27,521 nucleotides of DNA from an uncultured Streptococcus sp. (GTDB lineage: Bacteria > Bacillota > Bacilli > Lactobacillales > Streptococcaceae): contig NZ_CAUFJQ010000009.1 in assembly GCF_959025735.1 (NCBI RefSeq), positions 1 to 27,521 on the forward strand, in the 5' to 3' direction. This document shows, piece by piece, positions 1 through 7,947 of the stretch. Below the pieces are notes generated by a model. The model was given only the letters and a program-made list of their open reading frames with translations, ran no database searches and had not been told where the DNA came from. Both the position numbers and the translations under genes were made by a program. Within the stretch, counting starts at the first letter, position 1, and each line of letters begins with the position of its first letter.

Positions 1-34
1 GGACAAAATCAAAGGCTTGTTCTAATAAGACGAT

Positions 35-210
35 GAGAGTGGGACAGAAATCGGTAATTCGTTAGAATTCGATTTCGTCGTCCCACCTCCGCACAGTTGA
101 GTAGGGCTATAAAAGCTGATGAAATCAGCGTAGTAGAGCCCACTCAACCACTGCGTCTTGCTCGACAATCCAAAAATAATTGAGAGGCCAGGACTTTTGT
201 CCCAGCCTCA
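35..210 (+). repeat. Structured intergenic repeat, MITE-like
   Basis: This gene-free stretch is built of nested hairpins. The ends form imperfect inverted repeats: GAGAGTGGGACAGAAAT at 35-51 against the reverse complement of 193-209 (GAGGCTGGGACAAAAGT), 13 of 17 matching. Inside, 39-86 folds into a hairpin closed by GTGGGAC/GTCCCAC. A second hairpin at 96-148 is closed by GTTGAGT/ACTCAAC and contains a perfect inner stem GCTGAT-gaa-ATCAGC (115-129). A third at 184-209 is followed by five T. No open reading frame covers it. From memory, near-identical sequence recurs between genes in several oral streptococcal genomes, but I cannot verify copy number here. It may be a small non-autonomous mobile repeat or a structured RNA. 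The boundaries are inferred from the inverted repeat. Confidence 0.55.
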
Positions 211-215
211 TTTTT
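184..215 (+). terminator. Terminator-like hairpin at right end of repeat
   Basis: GAGGCCAGGAC (184-194), a TTTT loop and GTCCCAGCCTC (199-209) pair with two mismatches and are followed by A and TTTTT (211-215). In the plus direction this resembles an intrinsic terminator. It could end transcripts of a gene lying left of the window. Confidence 0.5.
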
Positions 216-230
216 GTTTACCCCAATCGC

Positions 231-264
231 AAAAAAAGATCCTTGAGAAAACTCAAGGATCTTT
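231..264 (-). terminator. Intrinsic terminator of eno
   Basis: A perfect 13-base-pair stem, AAAGATCCTTGAG (235-247) with CTCAAGGATCTTT (252-264), has an AAAA loop. Read on the minus strand it is followed by a run of U (complement of the seven A at 231-237). It lies 18 bases beyond the eno stop codon. Confidence 0.9.
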
Positions 265-282
265 CTAGTCTAGTAAACTAGA

Positions 283-1587
283 TTATTTTTTCAAGTTGTA
301 GAATGATTTCAATCCACGGTATTCAGCTACTTCACCAAGTTGATCTTCGATACGAAGCAATTGGTTGTATTTAGCGATACGGTCTGTACGTGAAAGTGAA
401 CCAGTCTTGATTTGTCCTGCGTTTGTTGCAACTGCGATGTCAGCGATTGTTGAATCTTCAGTTTCACCTGAACGGTGTGATACAACGGCAGTGTAACCAG
501 CTTCTTTCGCCATTTCGATAGCATCGAATGTTTCAGTAAGAGTACCGATTTGGTTAACTTTGATAAGGATTGAGTTAGCACCACCTTCTTCGATACCTTT
601 TTCAAGGTAAGAAGTGTTTGTTACGAAGAAGTCGTCACCAACCAATTGAACTTTACCACCAAGACGTTCAGTAAGAGCTTTCCAACCGTCCCAGTCGTTT
701 TCGTCCATACCATCTTCGATAGTGATGATTGGGTATTTGTTAACCAATTCTTCAAGGTAGTCGATTTGTTCTGCAGCAGTACGAACAGCAGCGCCTTCAC
801 CTTCAAATTTAGTGTAGTCGTAAACTTTACGTTCTGCATCGTAGAATTCAGATGATGCACAGTCAAATCCGATAAATACGTCTTTACCTGGTACATATCC
901 AGCAGCTTCGATAGCTTTGATGATAGTTTCAACACCATCTTCAGTTCCGTCGAAACGAGGTGCGAAACCACCTTCGTCACCTACGGCTGTTTCAAGTCCA
1001 CGTTCTTTAAGGATTTTCTTAAGTGCGTGGAAGATTTCAGCACCCCAACGAAGAGCTTCTTTGAATGTAGGTGCACCAGCAGGTACGATCATGAATTCTT
1101 GGAAAGCGATTGGAGCATCTGAGTGAGATCCACCATTGATGATGTTCATCATTGGAGTTGGAAGAACTTTAGTGTTGAATCCACCAAGGTAGCTGTAAAG
1201 TGGGATTTCAAGGTAGTCAGCAGCAGCACGAGCTACAGCGATAGACACACCAAGGATTGCGTTTGCTCCCAATTTACCTTTGTTAGGAGTACCGTCAAGA
1301 GCGATCATAGCACGGTCGATAGCTTGTTGATCACGTACATCATAGCCGATGATTGCTTCAGCAATGATGTTGTTTACGTTGTCAACAGCCTTTTGAGTTC
1401 CAAGACCACCGTAACGAGATTTGTCACCGTCACGAAGTTCAACTGCTTCGTGTTCACCAGTAGAAGCTCCTGATGGAACCATACCACGTCCATGAGCACC
1501 TGATTCAGTATATACTTCTACTTCAAGTGTTGGGTTACCGCGTGAGTCTAGGACTTCGCGAGCGTAAACATCAGTAATAATTGACAT
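283..1587 (-). CDS. eno: Enolase (phosphopyruvate hydratase)
   Basis: Converts 2-phosphoglycerate to phosphoenolpyruvate in glycolysis. It is cytoplasmic and, in streptococci, also found on the cell surface. The 434 residues equal the pneumococcal length. Visible functional residues are E164 (FQEF), E205 (GDEGG), metal ligands D242, E291 and D318, catalytic K343, and H371 and K394 near the substrate. The C-terminus ends NLKK, the lysine pair linked to plasminogen binding in pneumococcus. The internal nonapeptide at 248-256 reads FYDAERKVY, with Ala251 where pneumococcus has Lys. The start is supported by AAGGAG (plus-strand 1596-1601) eight bases upstream. It is monocistronic, with its own promoter (1627-1655) and terminator (231-264). 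Identity is certain. Confidence 0.99.
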   Translation of the reverse strand: MSIITDVYAREVLDSRGNPTLEVEVYTESGAHGRGMVPSGASTGEHEAVELRDGDKSRYGGLGTQKAVDNVNNIIAEAIIGYDVRDQQAIDRAMIALDGTPNKGKLGANAILGVSIAVARAAADYLEIPLYSYLGGFNTKVLPTPMMNIINGGSHSDAPIAFQEFMIVPAGAPTFKEALRWGAEIFHALKKILKERGLETAVGDEGGFAPRFDGTEDGVETIIKAIEAAGYVPGKDVFIGFDCASSEFYDAERKVYDYTKFEGEGAAVRTAAEQIDYLEELVNKYPIITIEDGMDENDWDGWKALTERLGGKVQLVGDDFFVTNTSYLEKGIEEGGANSILIKVNQIGTLTETFDAIEMAKEAGYTAVVSHRSGETEDSTIADIAVATNAGQIKTGSLSRTDRIAKYNQLLRIEDQLGEVAEYRGLKSFYNLKK

Positions 1588-1626
1588 TTCTTACTCTCCT
1601 TATTGAGTTATATTTTTTACTCCTCT

Positions 1627-1655
1627 ATCATATCGTAATTAGGCTATTTTTTCAA
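1627..1655 (-). promoter_or_regulatory. Sigma-A promoter of eno
   Basis: On the minus strand TTGAAA (1655-1650), a 17-base spacer and TATGAT (1632-1627) form a near-consensus promoter. The predicted start is about 1620, an A, giving a leader of about 33 bases that contains the AAGGAG ribosome-binding site. Confidence 0.85.
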
Positions 1656-1697
1656 GAAAAAACAAGGAAATCTACGAAAATTGAGAAGTTTTTAACA

Positions 1698-1711
1698 AGA
1701 AAACGGTTCCA
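1698..1711 (-). promoter_or_regulatory. Candidate cre (CcpA-binding) site
   Basis: The minus strand reads TGGAACCGTTTTCT, which matches the catabolite-responsive consensus TGNAANCGNTNNCA at every fixed base except the last. It is centred about 84 bases upstream of the predicted eno start and about 95 bases upstream of the yueI-like start. Position upstream of the -35 would suit activation of eno. The match is by eye only. Confidence 0.4.
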
Positions 1712-1786
1712 CTATCTTATTTTCTGCCATTTCCCCTCCTTATTTAATTTTTTAGCATTCTTCTACTCTTCTGCTACGCTTTATGC

Positions 1787-1792
1787 TATACT
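1787..1792 (+). promoter_or_regulatory. Extended -10 promoter, leaderless start
   Basis: TGCTATACT (1784-1792) is an extended -10 element with no convincing -35. Six bases (1793-1798) separate TATACT from the ATG at 1799, so the predicted transcription start is the A of the start codon. No Shine-Dalgarno sequence is present. Confidence 0.7.
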
Positions 1793-1798
1793 AAACTT

Positions 1799-2251
1799 AT
1801 GACAGATATTAATAAAACGATTTTAGAAAAAGCTGCTGGTCCTACTCGATTCAATCCGGATGAGCAGCGTCGATTTTTGGAGACGTATGAGGAGCGGGTG
1901 ATTGCTTCATGCACCTTGGAGGAGGCAAGGGACAAGATATACCTGGAGCAGTATTCGACAATCCTCACTGATATTTCAGATCGCTTTCATCCTGTTTTGG
2001 TCAAGATCTCCCCAACTTTGGATGAAAACAGCCAGCTACAATATTTGAAAAAAACCAAGGATCTTGGACTTGTGGCAAGCATCGTTTCGGATGACTGTCG
2101 CCATTCTCCATTTGGTCTCATCATCCATACTGACCACCCATCTGGAATTTCACCAACAGACATGAGTCTCCAGTATCCAAATTTATTTGAAAACAAAGAA
2201 GAGACTGCCAGTCCAGAAAAGAAATCATTTTGGAAACGTCTCTTTAGCTAA
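1799..2251 (+). CDS. YueI-like protein (DUF1694)
   Basis: A 150-residue soluble protein without signal peptide or membrane segment, resembling the DUF1694/YueI family of Firmicutes, whose function is unknown. Recognisable features are the N-terminal region ending in FNPDEQRRFLETYEERV, where such proteins carry a conserved FxPxExRxFLGTFxERV-like stretch, and a central HSPFGLIIHTD. The tail (about 130-150) is charged and ends FWKRLFS. It is transcribed divergently from eno and converges on glxK, with a shared hairpin terminator at 2253-2296. The ATG lies at the predicted transcription start with no ribosome-binding site, and no internal ATG offers a better start. Family assignment is fairly sure; role unknown. 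Confidence 0.85.
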   Translation: MTDINKTILEKAAGPTRFNPDEQRRFLETYEERVIASCTLEEARDKIYLEQYSTILTDISDRFHPVLVKISPTLDENSQLQYLKKTKDLGLVASIVSDDCRHSPFGLIIHTDHPSGISPTDMSLQYPNLFENKEETASPEKKSFWKRLFS

Positions 2252-2252
2252 A

Positions 2253-2296
2253 GAAAAACCAATGGAAGGGAACATCCCTTTTCCATTGGTTTTTTA
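2253..2296. terminator. Bidirectional terminator between yueI-like gene and glxK
   Basis: AAAAACCAATGGAA-GGGA (2255-2271) pairs with TCCCTTTTCCATTGGTTTTT, with a two-base bulge. A-rich and T-rich flanks make it usable in both directions. The glxK stop codon (2294-2296) lies in its T-run. Confidence 0.85.
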
Positions 2297-3409
2297 GTTT
2301 GCTTTTATTTTTAAAAGGTTCCCAATATTTCGAGCACAGGAAATCAGATTCCTTTCAGCATGAGCGAGTGCATCTGCTACCTCACAAGGACCAGGTACGA
2401 TAGAGAAGGCAGCTTCAATGTGATGACTAGGAAAAGCAGGCAAATCCTCCGCTAAGCTACCACAAATAGCTATCACTGGGATCTTCTCTGGTGTTCGTTT
2501 GGCCACCCCGACAGGTGCCTTCCCAGAAAGGGATTGGAGATCCATCCTACCTTCCCCAACAACGACTAGATCAGCTTTTTGTACTTTGTAATCAAAGTCA
2601 ATCAAATCGAGGCTTTTTTCAATTCCTGAGGAAATCTGACCTCCCGCAAAAGCGACCAAGCCAGCAGCCATGCCACCTCCAGCTCCGGCGCCAGGCATAG
2701 ACAAAATTCGTGCATCAGCTAGCTGGTAAAAATTCTGCATAGCCTGATCAACAGCTGGAAACAGCAGCGGATTCAATCCCTTTTGCCCACCAAAGATATA
2801 GGTCGCTCCTTGACTGCCACAGAGAGGATTGGTTACATCCGTTAAGACTTGGAGCTCGATGCCTTGTAAAGCTTTTGGAACCGCACTGGTATCTATTCTA
2901 GCCACACGACCGAGCGAAGCCCCAACAGGACGAAGCAGATGGCCTTGATCATCATAGAAGGCTACCCCTAATCCGGCTGCCATCCCAATCCCACCATCAT
3001 TCGTTGCAGAACCGCCAATTCCCACACAGATCGTTTTAACCCCTTGGTCAACCAATTGCAAAATAAGTTCACCAATTCCTCGTGTTTCCAGTTCAAGAGG
3101 ATTTCGTTTTTCAGCTGGAATCGACCCTAAACCGACAAGAGACGCCATCTCAAAAAAGGCCATCTCATCTTTTTTGTAGTAAGACATTTCAACAGGCTGT
3201 CCAAATGGTCCGGTTACTTGCGTTTGGTACTCCGTTACATCCAGAACTCCAGCTAGAGTTTCCATGGTGCCTTCGCCACCATCCCCAATAGGAAGGAGGT
3301 CAAAAGTTGCATCTGGTAGAGCCTCTTGAAATCCTTTTTTCAAGGCTTCTGCTACTTGTTTGGCAGATAAGGATTCTTTAAATGAATCCGGGGCTAGTAG
3401 GATATGCAT
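2294..3409 (-). CDS. glxK: Glycerate kinase (GarK/GlxK type)
   Basis: Phosphorylates D-glycerate with ATP. Studied GarK/GlxK-type enzymes give 2-phosphoglycerate, the enolase substrate. The 371 residues match the family length. Conserved blocks are APDSFKESL (6-14), IGDGGEGT (41-48), the glycine-rich GIGGSATNDGGIGMAAG (130-146), GAGAGGGMAAGL near 240 and VVVGEGRMD near 285. The start ATG has AAAGGA six bases upstream and keeps the typical N-terminus. The gene follows serB with a 16-base overlap, so the two are translationally coupled and share the promoter at 4088-4116. Placement beside serB and one gene away from eno suggests a small three-carbon acid module. The source of glycerate is not visible in the window. 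Confidence 0.93.
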   Translation of the reverse strand: MHILLAPDSFKESLSAKQVAEALKKGFQEALPDATFDLLPIGDGGEGTMETLAGVLDVTEYQTQVTGPFGQPVEMSYYKKDEMAFFEMASLVGLGSIPAEKRNPLELETRGIGELILQLVDQGVKTICVGIGGSATNDGGIGMAAGLGVAFYDDQGHLLRPVGASLGRVARIDTSAVPKALQGIELQVLTDVTNPLCGSQGATYIFGGQKGLNPLLFPAVDQAMQNFYQLADARILSMPGAGAGGGMAAGLVAFAGGQISSGIEKSLDLIDFDYKVQKADLVVVGEGRMDLQSLSGKAPVGVAKRTPEKIPVIAICGSLAEDLPAFPSHHIEAAFSIVPGPCEVADALAHAERNLISCARNIGNLLKIKAN

Positions 3410-4062
3410 GCTGTTTCCTTTCTATGCTGGTCTAGAATTTCAAGAACAAGGCTTAAATCCCTCTTCTCGATACGATATGGGGCTCGCTCAGCGACGATTG
3501 GCTTGGCCATAAAGGCAATCCCGATACCGGCTGTTTCAATCATCGGAAGATCATTGGCACCATCTCCCATCGCAATCGTCTGACTTCGTGGGACATGATT
3601 TTCTTTCGCCCAGGTTAAAAGTGCCTCTTTTTTCCTTTCAGGAGTGATTATCCCACCGAGGACTTCCCCTGTTAGACGGCCATCAAAAGTCCGCAAACGA
3701 TTGGCAAGGACCAGATCAATTCCTAAAGACCTTGCGATGGGATCAATGACTTCATGAAATCCCCCCGAAACAAGACCAACCTTGTAACCTCTTTGATGGA
3801 GTTCCATGATCAATGTCTCAGCACCAGGCGTGACTTCCATCTGCTCCAAAATTTTCGGAAAGATAGAGGTCTCTAATCCCTTCAATAAAGCAACACGCGC
3901 CTCTAAAGATGCTGCAAAATCCAGCTTCCCATTCATTGCTTGTGCTGTAATCTCAGCCACTTTTTCTCCCACGCCAGCTTCTTGAGCTAGTAGATCAATC
4001 CCTTCCTGTCGGATCAAGGTTCCATCTACATCCATAACGAGAAGACCTGTTACTTCTTTCAT
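3394..4062 (-). CDS. serB: Phosphoserine phosphatase SerB (HAD superfamily)
   Basis: A 222-residue HAD phosphatase predicted to release serine from O-phosphoserine, the last step of serine synthesis. Motif I is DVDGTL with nucleophile D11 and acid D13; motif II is the serine of VSGG (S99); motif III lysine is in the PERKK stretch (about 143-145); motif IV is GDGANDLPMI (D167, D171). The cap between motifs I and II (about 18-80) is of the short helical SerB type. Well-known SerB proteins have DxDST at motif I; the Gly in DVDGT occurs in many HAD enzymes, so a different small phosphate ester remains possible. AAAGGAAAGCG precedes the ATG. It is first gene of the serB-glxK operon, overlapping glxK by 16 bases. 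Confidence 0.85.
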   Translation of the reverse strand: MKEVTGLLVMDVDGTLIRQEGIDLLAQEAGVGEKVAEITAQAMNGKLDFAASLEARVALLKGLETSIFPKILEQMEVTPGAETLIMELHQRGYKVGLVSGGFHEVIDPIARSLGIDLVLANRLRTFDGRLTGEVLGGIITPERKKEALLTWAKENHVPRSQTIAMGDGANDLPMIETAGIGIAFMAKPIVAERAPYRIEKRDLSLVLEILDQHRKETACISY

Positions 4063-4087
4063 CGCTTTCCTTTCTTATTTCTCCCTT

Positions 4088-4116
4088 ACTATACAAAAAT
4101 AGGGTTTAAATTTCAA
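4088..4116 (-). promoter_or_regulatory. Promoter of serB-glxK
   Basis: On the minus strand TTGAAA (4116-4111), exactly 17 bases and TATAGT (4093-4088) form a strong sigma-A promoter. The predicted start is about 4081, giving a short leader that carries the ribosome-binding site. Confidence 0.85.
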
Positions 4117-4138
4117 GTTTCAATTATGATTTGAAGAT

Positions 4139-4168
4139 AAAAAAATGACCTCCTAAAAGGTCATTTTT
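4139..4168 (-). terminator. Intrinsic terminator of ezrA
   Basis: AAAAATGACCT (4141-4151) and AGGTCATTTTT (4158-4168) form a perfect 11-base-pair stem followed, on the minus strand, by a U-rich run. It lies just after the ezrA stop codon and before the serB promoter. Confidence 0.9.
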
Positions 4169-4174
4169 CTGTTA

Positions 4175-5899
4175 TTAAAAGCGAATTTGCTCGCGGGTTT
4201 TTTCATAGGAAGTAACAAAGCGATCAGTTACGCCTGCTTCTACCATTTCCAAAGCATCTGAGATGACTTTGAAGGAAGCCGCATAGTCATATTCTCTTTC
4301 GAAAATATAAAGGGACTCATCAAAGGCTGCCTGTACATGATCATCAAATGAACGGTAACGGTTCGAGTATTGCAACAATTGTTCTGTCAATGTCGCATTT
4401 TGAACAATTCGATACGCCGCTTCTTCCAATTCATTCATATCATTGGTCAAGATTTCCAACAAACGATTAGTTGATTCGATGTTGATTTTATCCCCTTCCA
4501 ACTCATCCATCAAAGCTTCTGTATTGTTACTTGCAGTGAAGAAAATTTCTAAGAATTCTTGAGGAATTCCTGGCAAGTTCCGTTTGTCCATATAGCGTTT
4601 AATGGCATGCAAACGGTTGGCATAGATGTTGACTTTTTGGCGAGCATTGGCATCATCTTTTTCAATTTTTGAAAGGGAATCACTTAAGCCAATTTGCTCA
4701 TCTTCGATTTCTTTCAAACGAGCTTCGATAGCTTCTAACTCTTCTTCTACGATAGAATAGGCCTTTTGTGTTTCAGATGAATCTTTCAAGGCATCTTCTA
4801 CCACATTTTCTTGTGAAGATAGCTCAGCTTCCAACTCTTTTAACTGTTGGCTGAAGCTTTCATTCAAGACAAATGTTTTACCGAGACGTTCCACTTCTGC
4901 CGCAAGGTTGCTATTGTTATCTTTAGCATGTTTTAAATAGCCAGGCAGTTGTTTCACTAACTTCTTCACAACTTTCTGTGATTCAATTTCACGGGTAAAG
5001 ATGTGATACAATGCATCGATTTCTTCTTGAATTTGTTCATTTTCGTAAATGGCATTGTCCAATTCAAGGGCAGATACATTTGCCATATTGTTCTTCAAGG
5101 AAGCATGCAATTGTTGGAAACGAGATTCAATATCTGTTTCAGTGAAGTGGTATCCAGATTCCAAAAGCTTACGGTAGCCACTTTCCAAATCCTCTAATTG
5201 ATCAGGAAGTTTTGCTTGAAGAGCAGTGACAATTTCTGGCACTCGCTCAACAATTTGTTTTAAGGCTACAATATGATTTTCAGCTGTATCAAGGATTTCA
5301 GCTGCTTCAACAGGGTCACCTGAAGAATTCAAGGTTACAAATTGTGAGAACTCAGATTGAATATTTCCAATTTGTTTTTCAATTTCAGGAAGCGCACTGC
5401 CATAACGATCTGGGTCTGAAGTGACTTCTTTTTGAAGTTCTTCAAACATATCCAAGGCATGAACCACACGACCGCTATTCTTTTGTTCCTGCTCTTCCAG
5501 ATCAGAAAGGGCTTTGCGAATCGCCTTGATATCTTCGTCGATCAATTGGATCTGACTTTCGATATTGTCAATGGCTTGTTTAGCCTTCATGAAACGGAAA
5601 GAATTGTTATAGCCTTCCGCTTCAAACAGATTGTTTTCAATATCAGCAAATGAATTTAAGGATAAATCTACCCATTTTTGATTCCATTCACGAAACGCAA
5701 TTTGACTTTGACCAATCAAATGCATGTTTTTTACGGCCTCTACTTCATCGTTGACCGGAAGGTTGTATAACTTTTCTTTTCGTTCTTCCAGTGCTGCCAG
5801 TAAGGCTTCATTTCGTTTTCTCAAAATGACTGCAACCACATATCCTACAATCAAGATAAGGGCGACAATAAAGATGAGAACAATTAGTCCACTAGACAT
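4175..5899 (-). CDS. ezrA: Septation ring formation regulator EzrA
   Basis: A membrane-anchored cytoplasmic protein that binds FtsZ and helps set Z-ring assembly and the switch between peripheral and septal wall growth in cocci. The 574 residues match the streptococcal length. One N-terminal transmembrane helix (about 3-26) is followed by basic residues RKR, giving an outside-N, inside-C topology. The rest is a chain of spectrin-like helical bundles, rich in E, K, Q and L with strong coiled-coil character. Near residue 515 the stretch QYSNRYRSFDD corresponds to the conserved QNR-type patch of the family. GAAGGAG precedes the ATG. It follows gyrB by 86 bases with its own extended -10 promoter; read-through from gyrB is also likely as no terminator separates them. 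Confidence 0.97.
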   Translation of the reverse strand: MSSGLIVLIFIVALILIVGYVVAVILRKRNEALLAALEERKEKLYNLPVNDEVEAVKNMHLIGQSQIAFREWNQKWVDLSLNSFADIENNLFEAEGYNNSFRFMKAKQAIDNIESQIQLIDEDIKAIRKALSDLEEQEQKNSGRVVHALDMFEELQKEVTSDPDRYGSALPEIEKQIGNIQSEFSQFVTLNSSGDPVEAAEILDTAENHIVALKQIVERVPEIVTALQAKLPDQLEDLESGYRKLLESGYHFTETDIESRFQQLHASLKNNMANVSALELDNAIYENEQIQEEIDALYHIFTREIESQKVVKKLVKQLPGYLKHAKDNNSNLAAEVERLGKTFVLNESFSQQLKELEAELSSQENVVEDALKDSSETQKAYSIVEEELEAIEARLKEIEDEQIGLSDSLSKIEKDDANARQKVNIYANRLHAIKRYMDKRNLPGIPQEFLEIFFTASNNTEALMDELEGDKINIESTNRLLEILTNDMNELEEAAYRIVQNATLTEQLLQYSNRYRSFDDHVQAAFDESLYIFEREYDYAASFKVISDALEMVEAGVTDRFVTSYEKTREQIRF

Positions 5900-5941
5900 A
5901 TAAAAACTCCTTCATCGTATTACTTGAACGTAATCCTAGTA

Positions 5942-5950
5942 ATTATACCA
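5942..5950 (-). promoter_or_regulatory. Extended -10 promoter of ezrA
   Basis: The minus strand reads TGGTATAAT (5950-5942), a perfect extended -10. No good -35 is seen. The predicted start gives a leader of about 36 bases with a normal GAAGGAG site. Confidence 0.65.
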
Positions 5951-5985
5951 TAAAATATCCATTAATGGGAAGCGTTCGGTGAATT

Positions 5986-7935
5986 TTATACATCGAGTGT
6001 ACTATATTCAGCGTTTTCTTCGATAAATTCACGACGTGGTTCCACGCGGTCCCCCATCAACATATCAAAGATCTTATCTGCTTCCGCAGCATCGTCTACT
6101 GATACTCGTGCCATCAAGCGGTGTTCTGGATTCATGGTTGTTTCCCATAATTGGTGATCATCCATTTCTCCAAGACCTTTATAGCGTTGGATGGTTGGTT
6201 TTGAGCGACCTTCTGAATAACGTTCCAAAGCTGCAGCTAATTCGGCTTCTTGGTTGGCACCAGGTTGGATATATTCTTTGATTTCACTACCGACTTTGAC
6301 CCCATAGATTGGTGGTTGCGCAATATAAACATATCCCGCTTCCAAGACTGGTTTCATATAGCGATAGATCAAAGTTAATAGAAGTGTTCGGATATGAGCG
6401 CCATCGACATCGGCATCGGTCATGATCACTAATTTTTGATAACGCGCTTTTGTAACATCAAATTCGGCACCAAATCCAGTTCCCATAGCAGTAAATAAAC
6501 TACGGATCTCTTCATTGGCTAGAATTTTGTCCATACTTGCTTTTTCAACGTTCAAGATCTTACCACGGATTGGTAAAATCGCTTGGAATTCCCGATTTCG
6601 ACCAGATTTTGCAGATCCTCCGGCTGAATCCCCTTCGACGATAAAGAGTTCTGTTTCTTGTGGATTATTTGAAGAACAATCTGCCAATTTACCAGGTAGG
6701 TTGGAAATCTCAAGCCCTGATTTCTTACGGGTCACCTCACGCGCTCGCTTAGCAGCTACGCGAGCTTTCGCTGCTAAAATCCCTTTTTCGACGATTTTCT
6801 TAGCAATTTGCGGATTTTCCAAAAGGAAATCAGAAAAGGCATCACTAAAGAGTCGATTGGTAATCTTAACAACTTCTGAATTTCCAAGTTTGGTCTTGGT
6901 TTGTCCTTCAAACTGTGGATTTGGATGTTTAACCGAGATCACTGCTGTTAAGCCTTCTCGAACATCTTCCCCGGTTAGATTGTCTTCGTTTTCTTTTAAG
7001 AGCTTATTTTTCTTAGCATAATCATTGATCACACGAGTGAGAGCTGTACGGAAGCCCTGTTCATGAGTCCCACCTTCATGGGTATGAATGTTATTCGCAA
7101 AACTCATGACCGTCTCATGGTAGCCTGTGGTATATTGCATAGCTACTTCAACTGTAATATCATCCATTTCACCATCTGTGTAGATTGGTTTTTCAAAGAT
7201 GACATCTTTGTTTTCATTGATGTATTCGACGTAACTAGAGATCCCACCTTCGTAGTGGTAATGCTTTTCTTGCTCCAGGCCTTCTCGCTTATCCGTCAAA
7301 GAAATACGCAAGCCACGATTCAAAAAGGCTAGTTCTTGAATTCGTTTATTTAATTTTTCAAAATCATACTCGGTGGTTTCCGTGAAGATTTCTGGGTCTG
7401 GAATAAAGTGGACGGTTGTCCCTGTCCGATCAGTCTCCCCGATGACTTTCAAATCATCCACAACGTGTCCACGTCGATACTCTTGGTAATAGATACTGCC
7501 ATTTTTATAGACGCGAACATCGAGGGATGTAGAGAGGGCGTTAACAACGGATGACCCTACCCCGTGAAGACCACCAGAAACCTTGTAGCCGCCTCCGCCA
7601 AATTTTCCTCCCGCGTGAAGCACGGTAAAGACAGTTTCAACGGCAGGTCGACCTGTCTTTTCTTGGATATCCACTGGGATCCCACGACCATCATCGACAA
7701 CCGTGATCGAATTATCTGCTTCAATGAAAACTTCAATATGGCTAGCAAAACCGGCTAAGGCTTCGTCAATCGAGTTATCCACGATTTCCCAGACCAGATG
7801 ATGAAGACCTTCTTTTGAGGTAGATCCAATATACATCCCCGGACGCATCCGAACGGCCTCTAGTCCTTCCAAGACCTGAATCTGACTGGCATCATATTCT
7901 TGTGCTTGATTTTCTTGCTGTTTATCCTCTGTCAT
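5986..7935 (-). CDS. gyrB: DNA gyrase subunit B
   Basis: ATPase subunit of DNA gyrase, which introduces negative supercoils with GyrA. The 649 residues are typical. N-terminal GHKL ATPase features are RMRPGMYIGST (about 29-39), the catalytic Glu in WEIVDNSIDE (E50), DDGRGIP (81-87) and GGLHGVG (121-127). The QTK loop appears as GQTKTKLGNSEV. The TOPRIM domain has EGDSAGGSA and the metal-binding MTDADVDGAHI, and IQRYKGLGEM lies near the C-terminus. In the quinolone and coumarin-relevant regions nothing looks altered by eye. The gene starts 12 bases after the upstream HAD gene, with AAAAGGGA as ribosome-binding site, so the two are cotranscribed. ezrA follows. Identity is certain. Confidence 0.99.
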   Translation of the reverse strand: MTEDKQQENQAQEYDASQIQVLEGLEAVRMRPGMYIGSTSKEGLHHLVWEIVDNSIDEALAGFASHIEVFIEADNSITVVDDGRGIPVDIQEKTGRPAVETVFTVLHAGGKFGGGGYKVSGGLHGVGSSVVNALSTSLDVRVYKNGSIYYQEYRRGHVVDDLKVIGETDRTGTTVHFIPDPEIFTETTEYDFEKLNKRIQELAFLNRGLRISLTDKREGLEQEKHYHYEGGISSYVEYINENKDVIFEKPIYTDGEMDDITVEVAMQYTTGYHETVMSFANNIHTHEGGTHEQGFRTALTRVINDYAKKNKLLKENEDNLTGEDVREGLTAVISVKHPNPQFEGQTKTKLGNSEVVKITNRLFSDAFSDFLLENPQIAKKIVEKGILAAKARVAAKRAREVTRKKSGLEISNLPGKLADCSSNNPQETELFIVEGDSAGGSAKSGRNREFQAILPIRGKILNVEKASMDKILANEEIRSLFTAMGTGFGAEFDVTKARYQKLVIMTDADVDGAHIRTLLLTLIYRYMKPVLEAGYVYIAQPPIYGVKVGSEIKEYIQPGANQEAELAAALERYSEGRSKPTIQRYKGLGEMDDHQLWETTMNPEHRLMARVSVDDAAEADKIFDMLMGDRVEPRREFIEENAEYSTLDV

Positions 7936-7947
7936 AATTTCCCTTTT

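Noticed and set aside
2..25. Plus-strand codons reading DKIKGLF and a TAA stop just before the repeat, possibly the end of an upstream gene
   Set aside because: Seven codons are too few to identify or to exclude chance, although the adjacent plus-strand terminator-like hairpin makes it plausible.
1581..1802. Plus-strand ORF of 73 codons between eno and the yueI-like gene
   Set aside because: It spans the eno promoter and the candidate cre site, has a composition driven by T-rich intergenic sequence, no ribosome-binding site and no recognisable domain.
6515..7021. 168-codon plus-strand ORF antisense to gyrB
   Set aside because: It lies wholly inside a conserved gyrB coding region and shows no domain or translation signal; a shadow of the gyrB codon pattern.
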